A stretch of DNA of 64,000 bases from Flexivirga endophytica (GTDB taxonomy: Bacteria > Actinomycetota > Actinomycetes > Actinomycetales > Dermatophilaceae): NCBI RefSeq assembly GCF_014640635.1, contig NZ_BMHI01000001.1:186001-250000 (forward strand), in the 5' to 3' direction. Below, piece by piece: positions 27,277-37,293 of this stretch. The position numbers were made by a program, and so were the translations under genes. The first letter of the stretch is position 1; the number at the start of each line of letters is the position of its first letter. The notes under the pieces were generated by a model. That model saw only the letters and a list, made by a program, of their open reading frames with translations. It was not told the DNA's origin and ran no database searches.

Positions 27277-29430
27277 CTACGCGCCGAGGAGTATGGCGAA
27301 CGACCCGGCACGGACGGGTAGTTCGTCGCCGACCGGGATCGACATGCGGGGCAACTCGTCGGGGCGCTCGTAGCGGCTGTCCCAGGCGAGCTCCCACCTG
27401 CTGACGCCGGTCTGCTCCGGCACGCGCACGGCGGTGTCCTGCGCGCGACCGTTGAGGACCAACAGGATCCGGTCGTCGTCGACGTCGGAGCCGTCGAAGA
27501 CGACCTGCAGGATGCGCGTGCCACCGTCGTTCCACTGGTCAGCGGTCATGATGGATCCGTCGGCGCCGTGCCAGTGCAGCGCCGCCAGCGCGTCGCCGTC
27601 GATCGGATCACCGGGGAAGAACGCGCGCTGCCGCAGCACCGGGTGCGCCGCGCGGAACTCCGCCAGGAACGTCGTCGTCTCGATGAGGTCCCGTTGCCAC
27701 GTGGCGAGATCCCAGTCGTACCAACTGATCTCGTTGTCGTGGCAATAGGCGTTGTTGTTGCCCTGCTGGGTGCGACCGAACTCGTCGCCGCCCAACAGCA
27801 TCGGCACTCCGGCCGACGTGAACATGGTCGCCAGCAGATTGCGGACCGCGCGCCGGCGGAACGTCTCGACACCCTCGCCGGCCGTCTCGTGTCCTTCGAC
27901 ACCGAAGTTCCACGAGCGGTTGTTGTCGCTGCCGTCGTGGTTGTCCTCGCCATTGGCCCCGTTGTGCTTGCCGTTGTAAGAGGTCAGGTCGGCCGCCGTG
28001 AAGCCGTCGTGGGTGCTGACGATGTTGATCGAGGCGAGCGGCGACCGGGAGCCGAAGAGATCCTTCGAGCCGGCGATGCGGGTGCCGAGGTCTCCGACGC
28101 CGTGGCCGGAATGACCTGCCTGGTCGGCAGCGAGGTCGGTCAGCCAGAAGCTGCGGACCGTGTCGCGGAAGCGGTCGTTCCAGTCGGCGAACGGTGCCGG
28201 GAACTGGCCGGTGCGCCACCCGTGCGACCCCACGTCCCACGGCTCGGCGATGAGTTTGACCCGTGACAACACCGGGTCGGTGCGCAGGGCCATCAGGAAG
28301 GGGTGGTCGGGGTGGAATGCGTCGTCGAGGCCACGGGCGAGTGCGGGCGCCAGGTCGAAGCGGAAGCCGTCCACCCGCATCTCGGTCGCCCAGTAGCGCA
28401 GCGAATCGAGCACCATCCGAACAGTTTCGTGGTGCCGCATGTCCAGCGTGTTGCCGCAACCGGTCACGTCGACGTCGTCGCCCCGTTCGTCCAGGCGGTA
28501 GTAGGTCTCCGAGGAGAGGCCGCGCCAGGAGACCGTCGCGCCGCTTCCGCTGCCCTGCTCGCAGGTGTGGTTGTAGACGACGTCGAGGATCACCTCGATG
28601 CCGGCTGCGTGCAGCAGCTTGACCATGCCCTTGAACTCGTGGATCGCCTCCTGCGGAGACCGTGCGGACGCATAGGCCGGGTGTGGCGCGAAGAATCCCA
28701 GCGTGTTGTAGCCCCAGTAGTTCGTCAGCCCGCGCTGCACCAGTTGTGGCTCGGAGGTCAACGCGTGCACCGGCAGCAGCTCAACGGCGGTGACACCCAA
28801 CCTGGTCAGATGCGCGATCGTCGCTGGGTGCGCGACGCCCGCGTAGGTGCCGCGCAAGTGCTCCGGCACGTCGGGAAGCTGCTCGGTGAGGCCACGCACG
28901 TGCGTCTCGTAGAGCACGGTGCGGTCCCACGGGGTGTGTGGGGGCCGGTCGTCACCCCAGTCGAAGCCGTTGCCGACGACCACGCTTCGCGGGATGTATG
29001 GCGCACTGTCGCGCCCGTCCTGCACACCGTCGTCACCGGACAGATCGGCGCCCACCGTGTGACCGAAAACCTCCGGACGCCAGTCGATCTCGCCCACCAC
29101 ACCACGCGCATAGGGGTCCAGCAGCAGCTTCGCGGGGTTGTAGCGGTGGCCGTGCGTGGGATCCCACGGGCCGTGCGCGCGGTAACCGTAGAGCTGTCCC
29201 ACCCCGATCCCCGACACATGTCCGGCCCACATGCCGTGGGCGTGCTCGTGCAGGGCGACGCGGTGTTCGGCACCGGTGTCGTCGAAGAGGCAGACCTCGA
29301 CGGCGGTCGCTGCTCCGGCATACACGCTGAACTCGACGCCCCGGTCGTCGACGGTCGCGCCGAGCGGCGGCGGCGCGTCGGGGGAGGTCCGTGCGGTTGC
29401 CGCGGAGGTGTCGTTCGTGAGGTCAGGCAC
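27277..29430 (-). CDS. glgX: Glycogen debranching enzyme GlgX (isoamylase type)
   Basis: GH13 enzyme hydrolysing alpha-1,6 branches left by phosphorylase. Length is 717 residues, with an N-terminal CBM48-like domain (PPPLGATVDDRGVEFSVYAG). Catalytic motifs are DVVYNHTCEQG, VDGFRFDLAPALARG (nucleophile Asp), LIAEPWDVG (acid Glu) and IVSTHDGFT. GTG at 29430; TACTCT on the minus strand lies seven bases upstream, so it is leaderless. It works with glgP but sits apart from the glgE operon. Confidence 0.95.
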   Translation of the reverse strand: MPDLTNDTSAATARTSPDAPPPLGATVDDRGVEFSVYAGAATAVEVCLFDDTGAEHRVALHEHAHGMWAGHVSGIGVGQLYGYRAHGPWDPTHGHRYNPAKLLLDPYARGVVGEIDWRPEVFGHTVGADLSGDDGVQDGRDSAPYIPRSVVVGNGFDWGDDRPPHTPWDRTVLYETHVRGLTEQLPDVPEHLRGTYAGVAHPATIAHLTRLGVTAVELLPVHALTSEPQLVQRGLTNYWGYNTLGFFAPHPAYASARSPQEAIHEFKGMVKLLHAAGIEVILDVVYNHTCEQGSGSGATVSWRGLSSETYYRLDERGDDVDVTGCGNTLDMRHHETVRMVLDSLRYWATEMRVDGFRFDLAPALARGLDDAFHPDHPFLMALRTDPVLSRVKLIAEPWDVGSHGWRTGQFPAPFADWNDRFRDTVRSFWLTDLAADQAGHSGHGVGDLGTRIAGSKDLFGSRSPLASINIVSTHDGFTAADLTSYNGKHNGANGEDNHDGSDNNRSWNFGVEGHETAGEGVETFRRRAVRNLLATMFTSAGVPMLLGGDEFGRTQQGNNNAYCHDNEISWYDWDLATWQRDLIETTTFLAEFRAAHPVLRQRAFFPGDPIDGDALAALHWHGADGSIMTADQWNDGGTRILQVVFDGSDVDDDRILLVLNGRAQDTAVRVPEQTGVSRWELAWDSRYERPDELPRMSIPVGDELPVRAGSFAILLGA

Positions 29431-29437
29431 CTACGGG

Positions 29438-29547
29438 AGAGTAGTCACGTCAGGGCCGTCTACGGCGGAGCCTGCATCCGCGGCAGCTATTTCTGATTCT
29501 CCGCACTACCCGGGGAGGTGCTACCGAGCGTTCTGGTGAAGTAGCGT
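29438..29547. promoter_or_regulatory. Divergent leaderless promoters for glgX and the YbjN gene
   Basis: Leftward -10 TACTCT (29443-29438), seven bases before the glgX GTG. Rightward -10 TAGCGT (29542-29547), seven bases before the ATG at 29555. Confidence 0.5.
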
Positions 29548-29554
29548 GGGTCAT

Positions 29555-30100
29555 ATGACAGATCCGACTTCTTTGCCCAACTTCTCCCCACCCGCCCCGG
29601 CCTCGTCCGCTCCGGCCGGTGGCGGTCAACTGCAGGAGCGCGTGATGGCCGCTCTGCAGGAGGAGGGCTTCCGCCCCGAGCTCGACGCTGACGGCGACGT
29701 CAGTTACAAGGTCGAGGGCCAGCAGCTCTTCGTGCGCTGCGTCGACGGCGAGCCCGCGATGATGCGCGTGTTCGGCCAGTGGCAGATCACCGACGACCTG
29801 CCCCAGGACATCACCAAGCAGCTGCTCGCGGCCAACGACGTGTCGCTGAGCCTCAACATCGTCAAGACCGGCCTGGCCAACGGCAACCTCATCGTCACCG
29901 GCGAGCACCTGGTCTCCGCCGCGGAAGACGTCAAGACGTTGGTCCAGTCGACGACCCAGATGGTGCTCACGGCCGTGCAGCTGTGGCACCAGGCCGTCAC
30001 CAGCGACGGCCCGCACGCGGCCAACTCGTCCGAGCCGCCCGCCGTCGCCCAGGCGATGGCGGATGCCGCCCAGGCCGATGCCGCTGGAGACCAGCAGTAA
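29555..30100 (+). CDS. YbjN domain-containing protein
   Basis: Length is 181 residues. A Pro/Ala-rich N-terminus of about 25 residues is followed by a YbjN-type alpha/beta domain (RVMAALQEEGFRPELDADGD; VRVFGQW-like core MMRVFGQWQI; AAEDVKTLVQSTTQMVLTAVQ) and an Ala-rich tail. YbjN proteins are thought to act as chaperone-like or stress-response factors; no reaction is known. The ATG at 29555 is preferred over the GTG at 29546 because it sits seven bases after a TAGCGT -10. Confidence 0.82.
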   Translation: MTDPTSLPNFSPPAPASSAPAGGGQLQERVMAALQEEGFRPELDADGDVSYKVEGQQLFVRCVDGEPAMMRVFGQWQITDDLPQDITKQLLAANDVSLSLNIVKTGLANGNLIVTGEHLVSAAEDVKTLVQSTTQMVLTAVQLWHQAVTSDGPHAANSSEPPAVAQAMADAAQADAAGDQQ

Positions 30101-30123
30101 TCAGTAACTCTCGAACACACCCA

Positions 30124-30169
30124 CCGGGGCCGGTGGTGGCGCTAATGTCAGCGTCACCACCGGCCCCGG
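30124..30169. terminator. Hairpin terminator after the YbjN gene
   Basis: Perfect 15-base arms, CCGGGGCCGGTGGTG (30124-30138) and its complement (30155-30169), around a 16-base loop, starting 24 bases after the stop. Confidence 0.65.
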
Positions 30170-30192
30170 CGGTATGAGGAGGAGCACGGCAC

Positions 30193-30264
30193 ATGCGTGA
30201 GCTGGCGAGCGATCAAGGGCTCAGGGCGAATGGCGGGGTCCGACGAAGGAGGAGCACGGCATGA
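30193..30264 (+). CDS. Possible 23-residue upstream peptide coupled to the next gene
   Basis: ATG at 30193 preceded by GGAGGAGCACGGCA, reading 23 codons (Arg-rich end, RRRRSTA) to a TGA that overlaps the next gene's ATG as ATGA. The same 14-base ribosome-site block recurs directly before that gene (30249-30262). The layout is typical of translational coupling, but there is no homology evidence, and the peptide may simply result from a duplicated ribosome site. Confidence 0.3.
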   Translation: MRELASDQGLRANGGVRRRRSTA

Positions 30265-30629
30265 GCACCCAGCAGGTCCCGGTTGCGCCGGGCAGTGAAG
30301 CAGCCGAGCGCAGCCGGCTCGTGGCTATCACCGTTGCGGTCGTCGGCCTGGTCGGGATGTTCGTCGCGTTGTTGGGCTGGACCGGCGTCGCCAAGGACGT
30401 CGACAGCACCATCGGTCTGCCGCCGTGGCTCATCTTCGTTGTCGGTGCGGTCGTCGTCGTCGGCGCGGCGGTCTTCGACCTCGCCGCAGGAGCCCGTTCC
30501 GATGTCTATGTCGTCGCTCCCGACCAGCAGCTGACGACCATGCAGTTCATCCTCAACAAGCTCGCCCCATGGATCATCGTCGCGCTGACCGTCGTGGGGA
30601 TGATCGCGATCTGGCTGCGTCACCACTGA
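30261..30629 (+). CDS. Small membrane protein, 122 residues
   Basis: Family not recognised. Three predicted membrane helices: VAITVAVVGLVGMFVALLGW, WLIFVVGAVVVVGAAVFDLAA and WIIVALTVVGMIAIWL. A hydrophilic N-terminus of about 20 residues precedes them. Strong ribosome site (AGGAGGAG) before the ATG at 30261. Stands between the YbjN gene and etfB with clear gaps on both sides. Confidence 0.75.
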   Translation: MSTQQVPVAPGSEAAERSRLVAITVAVVGLVGMFVALLGWTGVAKDVDSTIGLPPWLIFVVGAVVVVGAAVFDLAAGARSDVYVVAPDQQLTTMQFILNKLAPWIIVALTVVGMIAIWLRHH

Positions 30630-30821
30630 GCCTCGTTCGTCGGGGACTTCGGTGAAGGGCACTCGCGAAAGCTTGTTACTCGCGGGTAGCATGCTGCGGG
30701 TAACGGACGGATCGGCTGCGGCATACGATCGCCGCAGGCAAGGGGCTCAGCCCCCGGACTCGCCCGAGAACGCTGACTGACGTCAGACACCCGCACCCTG
30801 ATGGAAGAGGACGATAGACAC

Positions 30822-31607
30822 ATGAACATCGTGGTCTGTGTCAAGTACGTGCCGGATGCGCAAGCCGACCGCACGTTCAATGAGGACAACACGACGGATC
30901 GTTCGAATGTGGATGGTTTGTTGTCGGAGCTCGACGAGTACGCCGTCGAGGCGGCGTTGAAGCTCGTGGAGGGCAGTGAGGACGAGGTGACGGTGTTGAC
31001 CGTTGGCCCCGATGGTGCTGCCGACGCGATCAAGAAGGCGTTGCAGATGGGTGCGCACAAGGGTGTGCACGTGCTCGACGACGCGATCCACGGCAGCGAT
31101 GCGCCGGCGACGTCGCTGGTGCTGGCCGAGGCCGTGAAGAAGGCTTCCGGCGGCACTCCGGAGCTGGTGTTGATGGGTCTGGCGTCCACGGACGGCACGA
31201 TGAGCGTGGTTCCGGCGATGTTGTCCGAGCGTCTGGGTCTGCCGCAGGTGACGCAGCTGTCGACGCTCGAGGTGGCCGACGGTGTGGTCAAGGGTCGCCG
31301 GGACAGCGACACCGCGTCGGACTCGTTCGAGGCGCCGCTGCCGGCCGTGGTGTCGGTGACCGACCAGATCAACGAGCCGCGCTACCCCTCGTTCAAGGGG
31401 ATCATGGCGGCCAAGAAGAAGCCGGTCGAGACGTGGTCGCTGGCGGACCTGGGTGTCGATGCCGGTCAGGTCGGTCTGGACAACGCGGCTACGAAGGTGA
31501 CCTCTTTCACCGCGCGTCCGCCGCGCGAGCAGGGCGAGATCGTGACCGACGAGGGCGACGGCGGCACCAAGCTGGCCGAGTTCCTCGCCAAGGCGAAATT
31601 GATCTGA
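30822..31607 (+). CDS. etfB: Electron transfer flavoprotein beta subunit
   Basis: Length is 261 residues. Forms the FAD/AMP-containing heterodimer with EtfA, passing electrons from acyl-CoA and related dehydrogenases to the quinone pool. N-terminal MNIVVCVKYVPDAQADRTF, nucleotide-binding region LAEAVKKASGGTPELVLMG, and the EtfB signature around SVTDQINEPRYPSFKGIMAAKKK. ATG at 30822; an in-frame ATG at 30801 is possible but would add seven charged residues. Followed by etfA after 117 bases. Confidence 0.95.
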   Translation: MNIVVCVKYVPDAQADRTFNEDNTTDRSNVDGLLSELDEYAVEAALKLVEGSEDEVTVLTVGPDGAADAIKKALQMGAHKGVHVLDDAIHGSDAPATSLVLAEAVKKASGGTPELVLMGLASTDGTMSVVPAMLSERLGLPQVTQLSTLEVADGVVKGRRDSDTASDSFEAPLPAVVSVTDQINEPRYPSFKGIMAAKKKPVETWSLADLGVDAGQVGLDNAATKVTSFTARPPREQGEIVTDEGDGGTKLAEFLAKAKLI

Positions 31608-31724
31608 CCCTCGTTCCTGACTGACTTTTGGGCGCAGGTATGACGATGCCGGGACGGACGAGCCTGCGAGTCCGCCCGGAGGAGGAGTGCCTGCCAATGA
31701 CATTCTTTTGCAAGGAGATTCATC

Positions 31725-32681
31725 ATGGCTGAAGTCCTCGTTCTCGTCGATCACACCGACGGACAGGTCAAGAAGAACACCGCCGAGCTGCTGACGCTCG
31801 CGCGTGCCCTGGGTGTGCCGTCCGCGGTGTTCATCGGCAGCAGCGTCGAGGCCGCGCGTCCGCGGTTGGCGCAGTTCGGCGCCGCCAAGGTCTACGTCGT
31901 GGACAACCCCGACGTGACCGGCGCGGTCGCGGCGCCGCTGGCCGAGGCGCTCGCCGCGGTGGCAGAGCAGGCGTCACCGGCGGCGATCCTGCTGCCGACC
32001 GGTGGCGTCAACAAGGAGGCCGGTGCCCGCCTCGCGGTCAAGACCGGTGGCGGTCTGATCACCGACGCGACCAATGTGCAGCCCGGTGACGGCGGCGTGG
32101 CGACGACGCAGTCGGCGTTCGCGTCCAACTACACGGTGGAGTCGCTTGTCACCAAGTCGCCGGCGATCGTGACGGTCAAGGCCAACGCGGCCGCGCCGGC
32201 GGCGGCGCAGGCCGGTGCGACGGTGGTGCCGGTCGAGGTGACCGTGTCCGAGGTGGCCAAGGCCGCCAAGATCACCGGCACCGAGGCCAAGGCCAAGTCC
32301 GGGCGCCCGGAGCTGACCGAGGCCCAGATCGTGGTCTCCGGTGGCCGCGGCACCAGCGGCGACTTCTCACCGGTCGAGGCGTTCGCCGACACCCTGGGTG
32401 CTGCGGTCGGTGCCTCGCGTGCGGCGGTCGATGCCGGCTGGTACCCGCACTCCAACCAGGTCGGCCAGACCGGTAAGCAGGTCTCGCCGCAGCTGTATGT
32501 CGCGTGCGGCATCTCCGGTGCGATCCAGCACCGGGCCGGGATGCAGACCTCCAAGACGATCGTGGCGATCAACAAGGACGAGGAAGCCCCGATCTTCGAG
32601 CTGGTCGACTTCGGCGTCGTCGGTGACCTGTTCACCGTCCTGCCGCAGGCCAACGACGCAGTGCAGGCCGCCAAGAGCTGA
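31725..32681 (+). CDS. etfA: Electron transfer flavoprotein alpha subunit
   Basis: Length is 318 residues. The C-terminal FAD-binding domain is complete: [61 protein letters not shown] and [26 protein letters not shown] at 31725 with AAGGAG upstream. A hairpin terminator follows at 32694. Confidence 0.96.
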   Translation: MAEVLVLVDHTDGQVKKNTAELLTLARALGVPSAVFIGSSVEAARPRLAQFGAAKVYVVDNPDVTGAVAAPLAEALAAVAEQASPAAILLPTGGVNKEAGARLAVKTGGGLITDATNVQPGDGGVATTQSAFASNYTVESLVTKSPAIVTVKANAAAPAAAQAGATVVPVEVTVSEVAKAAKITGTEAKAKSGRPELTEAQIVVSGGRGTSGDFSPVEAFADTLGAAVGASRAAVDAGWYPHSNQVGQTGKQVSPQLYVACGISGAIQHRAGMQTSKTIVAINKDEEAPIFELVDFGVVGDLFTVLPQANDAVQAAKS

Positions 32682-32693
32682 CCGACGTCATAC

Positions 32694-32743
32694 GAGCAAC
32701 GGCTCGGCATCCCGCAAGGGGTGCCGAGCCGTCGCCGTTGCTC
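32694..32743. terminator. Hairpin terminator between etfA and a converging lipoprotein gene
   Basis: Inner arms ACGGCTCGGCATCCC (32699-32713) and GGGGTGCCGAGCCGT (32718-32732) with a GCAA loop. An alternative outer pairing is GAGCAACGG (32694-32702) with CCGTTGCTC (32735-32743). Overlaps the last codon of the leftward gene. Confidence 0.65.
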
Positions 32744-33824
32744 AGCCCTTCAGCGGCTTGAGTGTCAGCTTGGAGTCGGACCAGACCGACTGCGCCTTGG
32801 TGCCACCGGGTTTGCTGAGCTGCACCAGCCGCAGTCCGTGTATGGCGCTGCCCTTCGGCGCCCAGAAGACGATCGTGTAGTCCTTGGAGTGGCCCTTCTT
32901 CACCAGTGCGCTGGTGAGGGTCTCGCCCTGGCTACCGAGCTGGGAGCTGCGGCACGACCGACCGGTGCCGTCGACGAGGGCGAAGGCGCGGCGGTCGACA
33001 TACGCGTCCGCCCCCTTGGCCGAGACACGCACCGTGATGTCGATGGCGTCGACGTCGTTGGGCTGGGTCGGTCCGGGCTTGAACGCCCTCCGATGGGGCT
33101 TCCCGGCGCGCACCGACTCCGAGACCACGTCGTCGCCGTGGCTGATGGTGTCTCCGAAGGCGGTCTGGTCGCTGCCGGAGGTGGACAGCTTCGCCTTGCC
33201 CCCGTCGCAGGAGTTCGAAGCCTTGGTGGCCGCCGGTGTCGGCGCCGTCGCCTGCCAGGCCAGGCTCGCCGAGGTCGCATCGGTGGCGGGCAGATATCGC
33301 ACTCCGAGCAGGCCGGTCGGCATCGACCCGGGGACGAGGAAGGCGACCACCCCGGACCCGGTGTGCGCTTCATCGACGGTGAGCGCGACGAAGCCGTCGG
33401 ACAACGGGTTGATCGAGGGCTGACGGCACACGTGGCCCGAGCGGTCGACGAGCTCGAACTGGCCGTGGTCGACAGCGAACGTGCCGTTGGTCCGGACGGC
33501 TGCCTTGATCGGCACCTGGACCAGCCGGTAGCCGTGCCGGCCGGACGGCACCGAGCTCACCCGTGGCCGCCCGGCGCTGATCTCGAGCGCCGAGGACGAT
33601 CCGGTGGGTGCGGCCGTGCCGAAGGGTACGGCGGTGCCGGTGACGTGCGCCCCGGACTTCGAGGAGCAGAGGGTCGGGCCGGCGGACGTGGTCGCGGTCG
33701 TGCTCGGCGCGGCCCCGTCGTGGCTCGACGAACTGCAACCCGTCAGCGCGAGCGAACCTGCGCACGCGACAACGGCGAGCAGTGTGCGGGAGCGAGGCTG
33801 TGAGCGGCGTGCGAGTGCTGACAC
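32742..33824 (-). CDS. Lipoprotein with duplicated DUF4352-like beta domains
   Basis: Length is 360 residues from the GTG at 33824; an ATG at 33872 would add 16. The signal peptide ends in LALTGC, so it is a cell-surface lipoprotein. Two related beta-rich modules follow a Ser/Thr-rich linker. In each, a set of Val/Phe strands leads to a segment of the type [11 protein letters not shown](R) or [11 protein letters not shown](R), then VVAFLVP- or IVFWAPKG-like strands. The repeated cysteine suggests matched disulfides. This resembles DUF4352-type extracellular domains; function unknown. Divergent from nifS. Confidence 0.65.
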   Translation of the reverse strand: MSALARRSQPRSRTLLAVVACAGSLALTGCSSSSHDGAAPSTTATTSAGPTLCSSKSGAHVTGTAVPFGTAAPTGSSSALEISAGRPRVSSVPSGRHGYRLVQVPIKAAVRTNGTFAVDHGQFELVDRSGHVCRQPSINPLSDGFVALTVDEAHTGSGVVAFLVPGSMPTGLLGVRYLPATDATSASLAWQATAPTPAATKASNSCDGGKAKLSTSGSDQTAFGDTISHGDDVVSESVRAGKPHRRAFKPGPTQPNDVDAIDITVRVSAKGADAYVDRRAFALVDGTGRSCRSSQLGSQGETLTSALVKKGHSKDYTIVFWAPKGSAIHGLRLVQLSKPGGTKAQSVWSDSKLTLKPLKG

Positions 33825-33885
33825 ACGGCACAGTGTCGCAAATTCCGGCAACCGGTGGCGCACGAGCACCATCGGAGGCCGCGCG

Positions 33886-33891
33886 TACCCT
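33886..33891 (+). promoter_or_regulatory. Leaderless -10 of nifS
   Basis: TACCCT, six bases before the GTG start at 33898. Confidence 0.45.
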
Positions 33892-33897
33892 TGACGG

Positions 33898-35100
33898 GTG
33901 AAGTCCCTGGCATACCTCGACCACGCGGCCACGACCCCGGCGCGACCGGAGGTCATCGCCGCGATCACCGAAGAACTCGCCACCGGCGGCAACGCCTCGT
34001 CGTTGCACACCGTCGGCAGGGCAGCGCGCAAGGTCGTGGAGGAATCCCGCGAAGCTGTCGCGCACGCGCTGGGGTGCGGCCCCTCGGAGGTCGTCTTCAC
34101 CTCCGGCGGCACCGAGTCCGACAACCTGGCGGTCAAGGGCACCTGGTGGCAACGACGTGGCGGCGACCCGAAGCGCAACCGGCTGCTGATCGGTGCCACC
34201 GAGCACCACGCCGTGCTGGACGCGGTCGAGCACCTGGTCCATCACGAAGGCGCAATCGTCGACTGGATCGACGTCGACCGGTCGGGCCGCAGCGACCCGT
34301 CACAGGTGCGCGAGCTGATCGAGCGGGACCCGGACTCGGTCGCCCTCGTGTCCCTGATGTGGGCCAACAACGAGGTCGGCGCCATCCAGCCGGTCGCCGA
34401 CGTCGCATCGGTGGCACACGAGCACGGCATACCCATGCACACCGACGCGGTGCAGGCGATCGGACAGGTCCCGGTCGACTTCACCGCTTCCGGCGCCGAC
34501 CTGCTCACCGCGAGCGCGCACAAGTTCGGCGGGCCACAGGGCGTCGGCGTGCTGGTCGCCCGGCGAGACGCGTCGCTGGTGCCGCTGACGCACGGCGGTG
34601 GCCAGGAGCGCCAGCTGCGCAGCGGCACCCTCAACACCCCCGGCATCAGGGGTATGGCGGTCGCGGCGACCCTGGCGATGCAGGAGCTCCCTCAGGAGCA
34701 GGAGAAGCTGGCTGCGTTGCGGGACAAGCTGATCCGCGGTGCGCTCGATCTCGGCCTGGACATCGAGGTGACCGGCGCACACGAGGTCGGTGACGTGACG
34801 GCGCGGCTCGCCGGCAACGCGCACCTGCGGGTGCCCGGGTGCGACGGCGACTCGCTGCTCTACCTGCTGGACGCCGCCGGCATCGAGTGCTCGACCGGCT
34901 CGGCCTGCCAGGCCGGTGTTCCGCAACCCAGCCACGTGTTGTTGGCGATGGGCATCAGCGAGGACGACGCACGCGGCGCGCTGCGGCTCACCCTCGGGCA
35001 CACCTCCACCGACGCGGACGTCGCGGCCTTCCTCGCGGCGTTGCCTGCCGCGGTCGACCGCGCCCGTCGGGCGCGCTCGGCGAGCCGGGGTGGTCGCTGA
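33898..35100 (+). CDS. Cysteine desulfurase
   Basis: PLP enzyme taking sulfur from cysteine; length 400 residues, NifS/IscS class. N-terminal [25 protein letters not shown], the PLP lysine in [24 protein letters not shown], and the persulfide cysteine in [18 protein letters not shown]. Leaderless GTG at 33898. It overlaps mnmA by one base, so it probably supplies sulfur to the tRNA thiolase encoded next to it; a wider role in Fe-S assembly is possible. Confidence 0.94.
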   Translation: MKSLAYLDHAATTPARPEVIAAITEELATGGNASSLHTVGRAARKVVEESREAVAHALGCGPSEVVFTSGGTESDNLAVKGTWWQRRGGDPKRNRLLIGATEHHAVLDAVEHLVHHEGAIVDWIDVDRSGRSDPSQVRELIERDPDSVALVSLMWANNEVGAIQPVADVASVAHEHGIPMHTDAVQAIGQVPVDFTASGADLLTASAHKFGGPQGVGVLVARRDASLVPLTHGGGQERQLRSGTLNTPGIRGMAVAATLAMQELPQEQEKLAALRDKLIRGALDLGLDIEVTGAHEVGDVTARLAGNAHLRVPGCDGDSLLYLLDAAGIECSTGSACQAGVPQPSHVLLAMGISEDDARGALRLTLGHTSTDADVAAFLAALPAAVDRARRARSASRGGR

Positions 35101-36176
35101 TGCGGGTCGTCGCAGCAATGAGTGGGGGAGTCGACTCGGCAGTCGCCGCGTCGCGCATGGTCGAGGCCGGCCACGAGGTCGTCGGAGTGCATCTCGCGTT
35201 GTCCCAGTCCGCAGCGACGCTGCGGGAGTCGGCGCGCGGCTGCTGCACGATCGAGGACGCCGGTGACGCACGCCGGGTGGCGGACAAGGTCGGCATACCG
35301 TTCTACGTCTGGGACATGGCGCAGCGGTTCAAGGAGGACGTCGTCGAGGACTTCGTTGCCGAATACACCGCCGGACGCACGCCCAACCCGTGTCTGCGCT
35401 GCAACGAGCGGATCAAGTTCGCGGCGCTGTTGGACAAGGCGCTCGCGCTCGGCTTCGACGCGGTTGCGACCGGCCACTACGCCCAGATCGTTGACGGCCC
35501 GCACGGCCGCGAGCTGCATCGCGCCGTCGACATGGCCAAGGACCAGTCCTACGTGCTGGGTGTGCTCGACGCCGACCAGTTGGCGCGCTCGTTCTTCCCG
35601 TTGGGCGACACCACCAAGCCACGGATCCGCGAGGAAGCGGCGGCCCGCGGCTTCTCGGTCGCCAAGAAGCCGGACAGCCACGACATCTGCTTCATCGCCG
35701 ACGGCGACACCAAGGGCTGGTTGACCCAGCGGCTCGGGGAGCAGCCCGGCGAGATCGTCGACACCGACGGCGACGTGGTCGGCGAGCACCAGGGCGCGTT
35801 CGCCTACACCGTCGGGCAGCGCCGCGGGCTGGGGCTCAAGGTGCCGCGCGAGGACGGCGCCAAGCGCTACGTCGTCGACGTGCAGCCGCGCACCAACACG
35901 GTGGTCGTCGGCACCGAGGACCTGCTGGGCATCGACGTCGTGGTCGGCGACCACGCCCGTTGGTGCGGCGCCGAGCCCACGGGCGAGCTGCAGGTCGGTG
36001 CCCAGCTGCGGGCGCACGGCGAGGAGTTCGCCGGCCGGGCCGTTGCCGAGGACGGACGCGTGACCGTGCGGCTGGACCGCCGGGCACGTGGTGTGGCACC
36101 CGGACAGTCGGTCGTCCTGTATGACGGCACGCGTGTCGTCGGGTCCGCGACGATCACGTCCACCGGTCGCTCCTGA
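35100..36176 (+). CDS. mnmA: tRNA-specific 2-thiouridylase
   Basis: Adds sulfur to U34 of Lys, Glu and Gln tRNAs using ATP and persulfide from the desulfurase. Length is 358 residues. The PP-loop is [12 protein letters not shown], the first catalytic cysteine sits in [15 protein letters not shown], and the second in [28 protein letters not shown] segment starts the C-terminal RNA-binding part. The ATG at 35100 shares a base with the nifS stop. Confidence 0.95.
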   Translation: MRVVAAMSGGVDSAVAASRMVEAGHEVVGVHLALSQSAATLRESARGCCTIEDAGDARRVADKVGIPFYVWDMAQRFKEDVVEDFVAEYTAGRTPNPCLRCNERIKFAALLDKALALGFDAVATGHYAQIVDGPHGRELHRAVDMAKDQSYVLGVLDADQLARSFFPLGDTTKPRIREEAAARGFSVAKKPDSHDICFIADGDTKGWLTQRLGEQPGEIVDTDGDVVGEHQGAFAYTVGQRRGLGLKVPREDGAKRYVVDVQPRTNTVVVGTEDLLGIDVVVGDHARWCGAEPTGELQVGAQLRAHGEEFAGRAVAEDGRVTVRLDRRARGVAPGQSVVLYDGTRVVGSATITSTGRS

Positions 36177-36345
36177 GCCGCGTTCTCGAGGCGTCCCGGT
36201 CATGACGACCCGGTGTCCGGATGAAACCGATCGGGTTACGCGCGCGTCAGGATGACGTAGGCCCGACGCGCCACCAGCTATCGTTGCGGCCGATCACCCA
36301 GGAAGTTACGTCTGAGCACGCCTCAGGGACACGAGAGACTGCGCA

Positions 36346-37293
36346 ATGGCTTTGATCCACCACCGCCCGACCCGTCCGTTGCTGGCCGTCGCCACCATCA
36401 GCACGCTCTGCCTCGGGCTCGCAGCCTGTGGTGGCAGCGACTCCTCGCTCACGGTGACACCGGGCACATCGACCTCGTCGAGCACGTCGGCGGCGCCGAC
36501 CCCCGACCCGAGCACGTCCTCGACGAGCCCCTCGTCCGAGTCGCCCACGAGCTCGTCGGAGTCGAGCTCCAGCAGCGCAGCGACCACGGCATACAAGGCG
36601 GGGCAGTGCCTCGACAACACGATCGACTGGGGAACGGCGTCCTGCGATCAGCCGCACAAGCTCGAAGTCATCTCGGTCGTCAAGACGTCCAAGGACGCGG
36701 ACGACATCGTCAAGCGAGGCGTGCTGCGGACCTGGTCGTGCAACAACGCGCTGGCCGGTTACCTCGGCAGCCCGAGCTCCGGCTTCGCGCGGATCCTGGC
36801 CCAGCCGGTGCCGGCGTCCACCGACCCGAACGCCGCGCACCAGATCGTCTGCGCGGCCGCGGTCACCAAGCCGGACGACTCCGGTTACGAGGAGATCAGC
36901 TACCGCCTGAAGAACCGCATCAAGGACAAGGGCTACACCAACTACCGCATCTGCACCAGCGATCGGCCGAGCAAGACGGACTCGCCGCACATCGTTCCGT
37001 GCACCCAGGCGCACAAGGCCGAGACCATCGGCGGTTACGTGATCGGCAAGGCCGACGGGAAGTACCCCGGCAGCAAGACAGTCGACAAGCGGGCCCTGGC
37101 GAAGTGTGTGCCCCTGGCCAAGACCTACCTCGGCGGTGCCCGCGGTGACGTGATCGCGTCGGCCAACAGCACCGGCAAGTCCGGCTGGCAGCGCGGCACG
37201 ACGATGACCGCCTGTTTCGTGGAGGCCACCAAGGGCACTTTCACCAAGCCGCTCAAGGGCATGAAGAACAAACCACTGTCCGCATATAAGTGA
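36346..37293 (+). CDS. Septum-formation-domain lipoprotein, paralogue 1
   Basis: Length is 315 residues. The lipoprotein signal ends in LGLAAC, followed by a Ser/Thr/Pro linker of about 60 residues and a globular part with YKAGQCLDN near the start and paired CDQPH and CTQAH motifs. This pattern resembles the septum-formation (DUF4190-associated) domain of actinobacteria. It is about one third identical by eye to the next gene, sharing endings of the type SVKDIKTKPL / GMKNKPLSAYK. Role at the cell surface unknown. The two genes touch (TGATG), so they are co-translated. Confidence 0.7.
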   Translation: MALIHHRPTRPLLAVATISTLCLGLAACGGSDSSLTVTPGTSTSSSTSAAPTPDPSTSSTSPSSESPTSSSESSSSSAATTAYKAGQCLDNTIDWGTASCDQPHKLEVISVVKTSKDADDIVKRGVLRTWSCNNALAGYLGSPSSGFARILAQPVPASTDPNAAHQIVCAAAVTKPDDSGYEEISYRLKNRIKDKGYTNYRICTSDRPSKTDSPHIVPCTQAHKAETIGGYVIGKADGKYPGSKTVDKRALAKCVPLAKTYLGGARGDVIASANSTGKSGWQRGTTMTACFVEATKGTFTKPLKGMKNKPLSAYK

